Assembly: GCA_027625215.1 (NCBI GenBank)
Contig: JAQBWJ010000124.1
Span: forward strand, 1-6,753
DNA from: Candidatus Poribacteria bacterium
GTDB lineage: Bacteria; Poribacteria; WGA-4E; GCA-2687025
Direction of reading: 5' to 3'
Length of the DNA stretch: 6,753 nucleotides
Notes under the pieces: model-generated
Database searches by the model: none
Told to the model about the DNA's origin: nothing
The model's input: only the letters and a program-made list of their open reading frames with translations
Translations under genes and position numbers: made by a program
Part shown: positions 1 through 5,595 of the stretch, in pieces
Position numbering within the stretch: position 1 is the stretch's first letter
Layout of the letters: the number at the start of each line of letters is the position of its first letter

Positions 1-14
1 GAGGGGTGACGCGA

Positions 15-2177
15 TCACCTCGCGCCGAGTTGTCGGAGACGGTCGGCGATCTCCGTATGTCCGCCCTTTTCCGCGAGGTGGAGCGGCTTCGCCCAACTTT
101 CGCCGGGAGGGTTGACGTTCGCCCCTTTGAACAGCAGGTACGCGACCAACAACCCGCACCCCGCGCGCGAAGCGTTTGCCAATGGGGTGAAGCCGTCCTT
201 GTCGATGGTGTTCACGTCCGCGCCGCACTCTTCCAGCAGGAATCGCAAGTATTTCAACTGCTCTTCCTCGCCGGAATAACGCCGCGCCATATCGCCCGCA
301 ATCGCCGCGAGACAGGGGTTCGGGCTCGCCCCGTACTCCATCAGCAGACGAAACACCTTGAAATAGCCGTCGCGCAACGTACGACGCAGTTTCCACTCGG
401 ATTCGTTCTCGTAGCGCGCGCCGTATCGGATCGCCAACCGCATGATGGCGAGCGCGACCTCCTCGCTGCCGCCGTCCGCCCAACCGAACGGCAGCACGTC
501 GTCCGCCAGCGACGGTTGCAGATTCAGCATTTCGGCGACCATGTCCAAGCGGTGGCGGTGGGAATACAACGTGATGTCCATCACGCCGCCGTAGCCGTAC
601 ATCAACTGCAACATATCGGCGTGTTGCTGCGCGAACATCATCGGCGTGCCGGACGAGTCCATCCAGTGCGAGGGGTTCGCGCCGTGTTCGAGCAACATTC
701 GTGCGATCTCGATATTCCCCTGCATCGACGCGGAATGAAGCGAGCCGCCGCCCTGATACATCTTGTCGCGCGCGTTCGGATCGGCTCCCGCTTCGAGCAG
801 CGTCTTCACGACCTCGACGAACCCGCCGTAGGTCGCGGCGGTCAGCGGATGCAGCCAGATAGGGTCGCGCTCGTGAACGCAGGAGGAGTTGTCGCTCACA
901 AATCGCCGAACGGCGTCGAGGTCGCCCGTCGCGGCGGCAAGGAAGCAGGTGTACTCCGCGCCTTGATCCAACAGGTACTGGAATATCTCCGGCTTCCACT
1001 CGCGTCGCCAGTAGGTGTGCATCCCCAGCACGGCGATGATACTCGGCGTGCGTCCGTCGCCCCGCCGCGCGTCGATGGGGGCTCCGCGCTCGATAAGCAG
1101 TCGCGCGACGTCGAGATGCTTCGACTCGACCGCCCAATGGAGCGGCGTGTTGCCCGTCGCATCGATCTGCCGAACGCGGTCGGGCTGTTCATCCAGCAAC
1201 GCGCGCGTCCGGTCGAGTTCCCCCTTGCGGACGACTTCATGGATGTTCGCGTCATCGACAAGGGAGCCGTATCGCGCCTGAATCGCGTCTTGAAGCAACG
1301 CCGCCGCCTCCGACTGTTCACGCTCGCGCAGTTCGTTCAACCAGCCGAGAAAGTGATAGTCGTGATAGCGTCCCGCAACCTCTTGCGGCACCGGGTTCGC
1401 GCCCATGTCGAGCAACAGACGCAGCAGCGCGACCTGTCCGTGCCGCGCGGCGACCATCACGGGCGACCATCCCGCGTGCGCGTGGTAGGGCGGGTCGTCG
1501 CAGTCGGGTCCCTCCAACAGACCCGGTCGCGTCTGCAAGATGTTGACGGCGGTCTCCACATCGCCGGATTCGCAGGCGGCGCGCAGGTCGAGCGCTTGCT
1601 GCCACTGCTCCTGTAAGTTGGGCGGGTCTTCCCACAACACTTGTCGAACCATCTCCAGTATCCTTTCCGCCAGTTTGCGCCGCGCCGAGCGCAGCCGATT
1701 TTTCACCGTGTACAGTGGGATTTCGAGGAACACGGCGACCTCTCGCTGCGGGTAGCCGCGCAGTTCGTGAAGGATCATGACGGCGCGTTCCGACTCCGGC
1801 AGCGATTCGAGCGCGGCGAGCGCTTCCCGATGCGTTTCTTCGGCGACGAGTTTCGCATCGGGCAACGGCGACCCGTCCGCAATGTTTACGGCGAGTTCGA
1901 GCGACACCGTTTGAAACTTCTTTCGCCGTTTGAGTCGGTCGCAATGCTTGAACACGACGCGACGCAGCCACGACGGGAACGCCTCCGGCGCGCGGATCGA
2001 CGCGAGGTGCATGTAGGTATCGAGGAAGGCTTCCTGAGTCGCGTCTTGCGCGAGATGCGTGTCGCCGAGCAGGACGTAGGCATAGCCGTACGCCATCCCC
2101 TGAAACTGTCCGATCAGGTCGCTGAAGGCGCGCGAGTCGCCTCCCCGCGCCCGATGAATGAGGTCGACAAACTGCAT
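15..2177 (-). CDS. ECF-type sigma-70 factor fused to C-terminal ankyrin-repeat domain (gene A)
   Basis: A 720-residue protein. Residues 12-87 form sigma region 2: the DATQEAFLDTYMHL helix at 45-58, then FPSWLRRVVFKHCDRLKRR (67-85), the part expected to bind and melt the -10 element. Residues 115-178 form sigma region 4, with the helix-turn-helix GYPQREVAVFLEIPLYTVKN (141-160) followed by RLRSARRKL, expected to bind the -35 element. There is no region 1.1 or 3, which is the ECF layout. Residues from about 195 to 720 are ankyrin-like: a canonical repeat lies at 342-370 (NTPLHWAV..LDVARLLIERGAPIDA), with others near 235-262, 411-425, 444-470, 478-503, 661-688 and 695-718. No membrane segment or signal peptide is seen, so the protein is probably cytosolic. 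The ATG at 2177 is supported by AAGGG eight bases upstream. The sigma call is strong. Ankyrin control of sigma activity is inference, by analogy with ECF groups that carry regulatory C-terminal extensions (ECF41, ECF42). Confidence 0.93.
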   Translation of the reverse strand: MQFVDLIHRARGGDSRAFSDLIGQFQGMAYGYAYVLLGDTHLAQDATQEAFLDTYMHLASIRAPEAFPSWLRRVVFKHCDRLKRRKKFQTVSLELAVNIADGSPLPDAKLVAEETHREALAALESLPESERAVMILHELRGYPQREVAVFLEIPLYTVKNRLRSARRKLAERILEMVRQVLWEDPPNLQEQWQQALDLRAACESGDVETAVNILQTRPGLLEGPDCDDPPYHAHAGWSPVMVAARHGQVALLRLLLDMGANPVPQEVAGRYHDYHFLGWLNELREREQSEAAALLQDAIQARYGSLVDDANIHEVVRKGELDRTRALLDEQPDRVRQIDATGNTPLHWAVESKHLDVARLLIERGAPIDARRGDGRTPSIIAVLGMHTYWRREWKPEIFQYLLDQGAEYTCFLAAATGDLDAVRRFVSDNSSCVHERDPIWLHPLTAATYGGFVEVVKTLLEAGADPNARDKMYQGGGSLHSASMQGNIEIARMLLEHGANPSHWMDSSGTPMMFAQQHADMLQLMYGYGGVMDITLYSHRHRLDMVAEMLNLQPSLADDVLPFGWADGGSEEVALAIMRLAIRYGARYENESEWKLRRTLRDGYFKVFRLLMEYGASPNPCLAAIAGDMARRYSGEEEQLKYLRFLLEECGADVNTIDKDGFTPLANASRAGCGLLVAYLLFKGANVNPPGESWAKPLHLAEKGGHTEIADRLRQLGAR

Positions 2178-2182
2178 CGCCG

Positions 2183-2194
2183 GTTCCCTTCATC
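2183..2194 (-). promoter_or_regulatory. Ribosome-binding site of gene A
   Basis: The minus strand reads GATGAAGGGAAC, with AAGGG eight bases before the ATG at 2177. The same 12 bases precede gene B, which fixes the start of both genes and shows that the translation start region was duplicated with them. Confidence 0.75.
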
Positions 2195-2247
2195 CACTAG
2201 AGACCCGTTCTTAGATACGGAGGAGTACAAAGAGGTGAACTCAACAA

Positions 2248-2298
2248 AACGACAACGGCGTCCAACGTTCAATGTGAATGTGAACGAAAGACGCCGCT
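2248..2298 (-). promoter_or_regulatory. Hairpin element upstream of gene A, conserved with gene B; possible ECF promoter
   Basis: Outer arms cggcgtc (2256-2262) and gacgccg (2290-2296) pair perfectly. Inner arms cgttc (2266-2270) and gaacg (2282-2286) pair across a symmetric 3x3 internal loop, leaving an 11-base loop. The plus-strand core aacgacaacggcgtcc (2248-2263) is identical to 4577-4592 upstream of gene B. On the minus strand GAAC (2270-2267) and CGTT (2251-2248) are 15 bases apart, which resembles an ECF promoter (-35 GGAAC-like, -10 CGTC-like) that would give a leader of roughly 60 bases. The hairpin lies 29 bases past gene B's stop and is followed by a modest T-rich run, so it might also help end gene B transcription. 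The promoter reading is inference; the hairpin and its conservation are direct. Confidence 0.5.
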
Positions 2299-2326
2299 TG
2301 TAATGATTGGGATCGTTCGGACGCGA

Positions 2327-3913
2327 TCAGGCGGAGACGACTTGTCTGAGTCGGATCGCAAGTTCTGCGTGACCGTTGTTCTCGGCGAGGGTGATCGGTT
2401 GCGCCCACTCGGGACCGCCCGTCTTCACCGTCGCGCCCTTCGACAACAGGTAATCCGCCACCACGCCGTACCCCTGCCGAGCCGCCTTCGCCAACGGGCT
2501 GAGCCCTTCGGCGTCCCGACAGTTCACGTCCGCGCCGCACTCCTCGATGAGGAAGCGGATGTGGCGCAGTTGGTCGTCCTGCCCCGCGTAACGCCGCGCT
2601 TGATCGCCGGAAATGCCCAGCAGTGGTTGATTCGGGTCGGCGCCGTGTTCCATCAGCAGTTTGAAGACGTTGGGGTATTTCGTGACCGTCCAACGCAGTT
2701 TCCACTCCCACGTCTTCTCAAAGCGCGCGCCGTAACGGATCGCCAACTTCATGATGTCGAGCGCGAGCTCTTCGTTCCCGTTGTCCTCCCACCCGACGGG
2801 GAGCGTCTCATCCGCCAACTCCGGCTTCAGTTTGAGGATTTCGGCGATCACGTCGATGCGGTGGTTCATCGAGTAGACTTGGAACTCCATCGTCGCGCCC
2901 GCCGCGTACAGTTTTTGGAGAATCTTCGTATGCCCCCAATTCTGAGCGGCGTAGACGGCATCGCCCGCCGAATCGACGTAATGTTTCGGGTTCGCGCCGT
3001 AATCAAGCAGCAGTTGGACGATCTCGACATTGCCGTCCTGAGCGGCGGTGCGCAGCGAGTGTCCGCCCTGACAGCACGCTTCCTTCGCGTTCGGATCGGC
3101 GCCGTGTTCCAGCAGCATTCGGACGATATTCGTGTGTTGCATCGCCACCGCGCCTGATATGGGACACCGATGGGTGGGGTCAGCGTTGCTCGCTGATGAC
3201 GGGTCGGTTTTCAGGAGTTCGCGGACTCGTTCTTCGTCGCCGACCGTCGCGACGACAATCATCTTGTACTCCGCGCCTTGAGCCAACAGAAATTGCAGAA
3301 TCTCCGACTTCATATCCGTCCGCTGCCCGTACCACAGCCCGAATAACGCGACGACGCTCGGTGTGCGACCTCGCCCGTTGTGTGCGTCAACAGGCGCGCC
3401 TGCTTCCACCAACACGCGCACGATGTCCAAACGGTTGTGCGCGACGGCGTGATGCAACGCCGTATTCCCGACCTGATCTACCTGTTTCACCCGATCCGGC
3501 TTCTCGGCGATAAGCGCTTTGACGTGGTCAATGTCGCCATCGACAACCGCTCGATGAAGGTCGCCCTCATCGAAAAGTTTCCCGTAACGCGCCTCGACGC
3601 CTGCGAGGATCATCCGCACGATGCCGTCGTAGCCCTTTTCGACGTGCGCCTTCGTCCAGTTGAAATACGTTTCCTGTACATACTGACCGGAGACTTCGTG
3701 CGGCACGGGGTTCGCGCCCATGTCGAGCAGCAGTTTCACCAACGGCTCGTGTCCGTAGTGCGCCGCGACGTAGACAGGCGACCACAACATCGTCGTCGGA
3801 TAGGGAAACTTCGTATCGAGGTCGGGTCCGTCCAACACCTCCGGGTAGAGTTGGAGCAGGTTCGTCGCGCGGGCGACATCGCCCCGTTCGCAGACTTTTT
3901 GGAGTTCCTTCAC
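2327..3913 (-). CDS. Ankyrin-repeat protein, C-terminal half of split sigma-ankyrin paralog (gene B, 3' part)
   Basis: This reading frame carries the ankyrin half of gene B in the -1 frame relative to its sigma half. The frame is open well upstream of 3913, but the region homologous to gene A begins only after the lost base near 3970. The first plausible start is GTG at 3913-3911, which overlaps the sigma stop codon as GTGA, a layout typical of translational coupling. From there it gives 528 residues (KELQKVCERGDVARATNLL...). Canonical ankyrin repeats lie near 149-177 (NTALHHAV..LDIVRVLVEAGAPVDA), 253-275, 285-308, 470-495 and 503-526. A conserved non-canonical block (PVGWEDNGNEELALDIMKLA, 372-391) also occurs in gene A. 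The frame has no internal stop and stays co-linear with gene A to the end (RLRQVVSA/RLRQLGAR). No strong Shine-Dalgarno sequence precedes the GTG. With one base restored at 3970, gene B would be a single 722-residue fusion protein. Confidence 0.72.
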   Translation of the reverse strand: MKELQKVCERGDVARATNLLQLYPEVLDGPDLDTKFPYPTTMLWSPVYVAAHYGHEPLVKLLLDMGANPVPHEVSGQYVQETYFNWTKAHVEKGYDGIVRMILAGVEARYGKLFDEGDLHRAVVDGDIDHVKALIAEKPDRVKQVDQVGNTALHHAVAHNRLDIVRVLVEAGAPVDAHNGRGRTPSVVALFGLWYGQRTDMKSEILQFLLAQGAEYKMIVVATVGDEERVRELLKTDPSSASNADPTHRCPISGAVAMQHTNIVRMLLEHGADPNAKEACCQGGHSLRTAAQDGNVEIVQLLLDYGANPKHYVDSAGDAVYAAQNWGHTKILQKLYAAGATMEFQVYSMNHRIDVIAEILKLKPELADETLPVGWEDNGNEELALDIMKLAIRYGARFEKTWEWKLRWTVTKYPNVFKLLMEHGADPNQPLLGISGDQARRYAGQDDQLRHIRFLIEECGADVNCRDAEGLSPLAKAARQGYGVVADYLLSKGATVKTGGPEWAQPITLAENNGHAELAIRLRQVVSA

Positions 3914-4494
3914 GTCTTCGTATCGCTTGGCGAGATCGGGCGTGTCGTCGTGAAGCGCCTGTTGGTCAACATGAGCATCCTTTCCGCGAGTTTGCGCCGC
4001 GCCGAGCGCAGCCGATTTTTCACCGCATCGACCGTGATTTCGAGGAACGCCGCGACCTCTCTCTGTCTGTAGCCGTGCACATAGACGAGCAGCGTGACGG
4101 CGCGTTCGTCCTCGTTGAGCGACGACAGGGCGGCAAGCGCTTGGCGTCGGGTTTCGTCTTCCACGATTTCCTCCGCGACGTTGGGCGTGTGGTCGGCGAC
4201 GGCGTTCAGCGTTTCCGCGTCCGCGAGCAGCAGTTGGCGGCGTCGGCGGATGCGGTCGCAGTGCTTGAACACGACGCGCTTCAACCATGAGGGAAACGCC
4301 GCCGGAGTCGTCACCATCCGAATATCGTGGTACGCTTGGATGAAAGCGTCTTGCGCGGCGTCTTGCGCGAGGTGGAAATCGCCCAACAGCGAGTAGGCGT
4401 ACCCGAACGCCATCCCCTGAAACTGTCGGACGAGTTCGCCGAACGCTTCCGAATCGCCTTCCTGCGCCCGTCGTGTCAGTTCGATGAACCGCAT
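3910..4494 (-). CDS. ECF-type sigma-70 factor, sigma half of split paralog (gene B, 5' part)
   Basis: A 194-residue ORF starting at ATG 4494, with AAGGG six bases upstream. It is the paralog of gene A's sigma module: 50 of the first 80 residues are identical by my count. Sigma region 2 spans about 12-87 (HLAQDAAQDAFIQAY at 41-55, FPSWLKRVVFKHCDRIRRRR at 67-86). Sigma region 4 spans about 115-176, with helix-turn-helix GYRQREVAAFLEITVDAVKN at 141-160. After M175 the frame departs from gene A because one base is missing at about 3970. The last 19 residues (LTNRRFTTTRP...) are therefore out-of-frame sequence that ends at TGA 3912-3910. Both sigma domains are complete, so the product could still work as a stand-alone ECF factor of ordinary length. 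Alternatively this is the first half of a broken fusion gene, or the frameshift is a sequencing error. Confidence 0.85.
   Translation of the reverse strand: MRFIELTRRAQEGDSEAFGELVRQFQGMAFGYAYSLLGDFHLAQDAAQDAFIQAYHDIRMVTTPAAFPSWLKRVVFKHCDRIRRRRQLLLADAETLNAVADHTPNVAEEIVEDETRRQALAALSSLNEDERAVTLLVYVHGYRQREVAAFLEITVDAVKNRLRSARRKLAERMLMLTNRRFTTTRPISPSDTKT
3968..3972 (-). other. Apparent one-base deletion (frameshift) between sigma and ankyrin modules of gene B
   Basis: On the minus strand gene B reads AGGATGCTCATGTTGACCAA where gene A reads AGGATACTGGAGATGGTTCG. Adding one G after ATG (ATG GTT GAC CAA CAG) restores M-V-D-Q-Q-A-L-H-D-D, which aligns with gene A's M-V-R-Q-V-L-W-E-D and joins the two frames. 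There is no homopolymer or X-XXY-YYZ heptamer at the site, so programmed slippage is unlikely. The change could be a real mutation or a base-calling error. Confidence 0.75.
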
Positions 4495-4497
4495 TGC

Positions 4498-4509
4498 GTT
4501 CCCTTCATC
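4498..4509 (-). promoter_or_regulatory. Ribosome-binding site of gene B
   Basis: The minus strand reads GATGAAGGGAAC, identical to the segment upstream of gene A. AAGGG lies six bases before the ATG at 4494. Confidence 0.75.
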
Positions 4510-4576
4510 GACATAGCCCCATCATCGAATACGACGGTGTACGCGAATCGACACAAAAATTGGGGTCGCCCAAGTC

Positions 4577-4634
4577 AACGACAACGGCGTCCGCCATTTC
4601 TTCCTTTTGGGGGAGATGAACGACGAACGCCGTT
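4577..4634 (-). promoter_or_regulatory. Hairpin element upstream of gene B, conserved with gene A; possible ECF promoter
   Basis: Arms aacggcgt (4583-4590) and acgccgtt (4627-4634) pair perfectly over 8 bp. A smaller inner stem (tcttcc with gggaga, one G-T pair) lies between them. Sixteen bases at 4577-4592 are identical to the gene A element, and 4617-4632 matches 2281-2296 at 13 of 16 bases, while the middle differs. On the minus strand GAAA (4600-4597) and CGTT (4580-4577) are 16 bases apart, matching the possible -35/-10 layout of the gene A copy. It sits about 85 bases before the start codon, close to the roughly 70 bases for gene A. No gene lies directly upstream, so a terminator role alone does not explain this copy. 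Confidence 0.5.
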
Positions 4635-4692
4635 TTACGGTCATGTTTTTGTTGGGATTGTAGTGGTCAGTGACGTTAAACGTTTGGGGTTT

Positions 4693-4771
4693 CGACCCCT
4701 TCCTAACCTTCCCCTGCAAGGGGAAGGGACCTTTTCTCCTCCCCTTGCAGGGGAGGATCAAAGAGGGGTCG
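4693..4771. repeat. Cloverleaf-like GC-rich palindromic repeat
   Basis: An outer stem, cgacccct (4693-4700) with aggggtcg (4764-4771), encloses two perfect hairpins. One is ccttcccc (4707-4714) with ggggaagg (4720-4727), loop tgcaa. The other is tcctcccc (4737-4744) with ggggagga (4750-4757), loop ttgca. The two loops are reverse complements of each other, so each hairpin resembles the other inverted. It has the look of a REP/BIME-type dispersed intergenic repeat. Copy number elsewhere cannot be judged from one window. Confidence 0.65.
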
Positions 4772-4805
4772 GTTCAAACAACATTCTCTGTCACGAACCA
4801 GTAGT

Positions 4806-4859
4806 CGCCATCGGATGAATGGCGTTTAGGGCGAGATTCGCCGATTTCCGTCAATCGGC
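4806..4859. repeat. Two consecutive short hairpins
   Basis: cgccat (4806-4811) pairs with atggcg (4819-4824) across a 7-base loop. gccgatt (4840-4846) pairs with aatcggc (4853-4859) across a 6-base loop. Neither is followed by a T-tract on either strand, so they are not convincing terminators. Function unknown. Confidence 0.4.
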
Positions 4860-4910
4860 AACCGGCGCGCAACTCCTTCGCCACCCCCTGCGCCGACGTT
4901 GAACTTCGGG

Positions 4911-4945
4911 AGAGATCGTCGCGTCGCTTCGCTCCTCACGATGAC
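4911..4945. repeat. Dispersed-repeat-like segment (CGTCGCTTCGCTCCTCACGATGAC type)
   Basis: The segment agagatcgtc...cacgatgac contains gtcgcttcgctcctc, a pattern I recognise from intergenic repeats of the GAGATNGTCGCG...CGATGAC type found in many bacterial genomes. A short stem, atcgt with acgat, frames it. Only one copy is visible here, so the repeat call rests on recalled resemblance. Confidence 0.35.
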
Positions 4946-5207
4946 TGAGGGGGAGGGTGGTGGTTAGGTGATCACGCCAACTCGAAGTGACGCGCGGTGG
5001 TGTTCGACGCGAGACCGAACGTCTGCCTCTCTCCCCCAATTCCTGAAAATCAGCCCTCCCATTCCAAAAAAATCGACGCGCGTTGAATCCGTGTCCCATA
5101 CGGGTTTGACGTGATTTTATCGTCTTACATCGCCGATAATACCTAAAATAAATGTAGTATTGTTGCCCCAAAATCCGTTAGGTAGGTTGAACGTCAGATC
5201 ATCACCG

Positions 5208-5555
5208 AAGTAGGTCGTCAGAAGTTTGTGGAAACACTGAGATTCTCACGTCGCCTCCTGCGCGAGGCTCCTCAGTGCATCACCGCATTAGAGTTTGCAT
5301 CTTTCTCAACGCTCTAAGCCGTGTCGTTCTGAGCGATCCCCGAAGGGGATGGCGCGTAGCGGGGAAGAACCTCTATCCCACAGCGACAACCGATCAACAC
5401 TGGTGACGATACCACTGTTGGGCTAGAGATTCTTCGGCAGGAGCCTCAGAATGACACGGTTAGTACCTCTGTGAAAGATGCAACAATTAGTGCGTTTCAG
5501 CACTCAGAATGACACAGGGTTGGTTGACGGTTCAGGAATTCATGACGACCTACTT
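5208..5555. mobile_element. MITE-like palindromic element with 13-bp terminal inverted repeats
   Basis: aagtaggtcgtca (5208-5220) and its perfect reverse complement (5543-5555) bound a 348-bp segment without coding potential. Nested pairs continue inward in the same order: ttgcatctttc (5295-5305) with 5473-5483, exact; ccgtgtcgttctgag (5319-5333) with 5445-5459, 14 of 15; gaagaacctctatccca (5364-5380) with 5419-5435, 15 of 17. A central hairpin, caacactggt (5395-5404) with 5411-5420, pairs 9 of 10. The whole segment is therefore a large imperfect palindrome, as expected of a non-autonomous transposon or a composite of dispersed repeats. Further hairpins sit inside: cactgag with ctcagtg (about 5235-5279) and atcccc-gaa-ggggat (5336-5350). 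I could not find a clear target-site duplication. Confidence 0.5.
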
Positions 5556-5579
5556 GAATAACGGAACACGGACGAAAAC

Positions 5580-5585
5580 GAGGGA
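5580..5585 (+). promoter_or_regulatory. Probable ribosome-binding site of the terminase gene
   Basis: GAGGGA lies 10 bases before ATG 5596. The alternative ATG 5647 has no good Shine-Dalgarno sequence nearby. ATG 5542 has AGGA four bases upstream but sits at the inner edge of the terminal inverted repeat. This favours 5596 moderately. Confidence 0.45.
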
Positions 5586-5595
5586 ATCCACGCCG

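Larger units (their letters stand above)
4495..5595. other. Repeat-rich noncoding region between divergent genes
   Basis: About 1.1 kb separates gene B (leftward) from the terminase gene (rightward). I find no ORF with convincing protein character and no tRNA-like or rRNA-like sequence. It contains the gene B upstream element, a cloverleaf-like repeat (4693-4771), two short hairpins (4806-4824 and 4840-4859), a dispersed-repeat-like segment (4911-4945), an AT-richer stretch (about 5060-5165) with no clear promoter, and a palindromic element (5208-5555). Such repeat clustering is typical of intergenic sites that collect non-autonomous elements. Confidence 0.6.

Noticed and set aside
6..1616. 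Long open frame (536 codons) on the plus strand opposite gene A
   Set aside because: It lies antisense to a well-supported sigma-ankyrin gene, has low-complexity R/V/H/Q-rich composition, and shows no recognisable domain. Long antisense frames are expected opposite GC-rich coding DNA.
3960..3980. Programmed -1 ribosomal frameshift or transcriptional slippage in gene B
   Set aside because: There is no slippery heptamer, homopolymer run or obvious downstream structure at ATGTTGACCAAC, and gene A has an uninterrupted frame. A base deletion or sequence error explains it more simply.
4522..4761. Possible 79-residue minus-strand gene
   Set aside because: Its N-terminal part is the translated cloverleaf repeat and the rest overlaps gene B's upstream element. 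Not supported.
5106..5138. Possible promoter: TTGACG with GATAAT in the AT-richer stretch
   Set aside because: The spacing is 23 bases, too long for a standard promoter, and the terminase start is more than 450 bases away.
4851..5171. Possible 106-residue minus-strand gene
   Set aside because: It crosses the repeat-like segment at 4911-4945, encoding a LSHREERSDATIS-type string typical of translated intergenic repeats, and has no domain. Probably not a gene.
5524..5552. Possible sigma-70 promoter before the terminase starting with TTGACG at 5524
   Set aside because: No acceptable -10 hexamer lies 16-18 bases downstream; the sequence there is GACCTA-like.
5208..5555. CRISPR array or phage attachment site
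   Set aside because: The repeats are inverted, differ in length and are not regularly spaced, so this is not a CRISPR array. An attachment site cannot be claimed without its partner copy.
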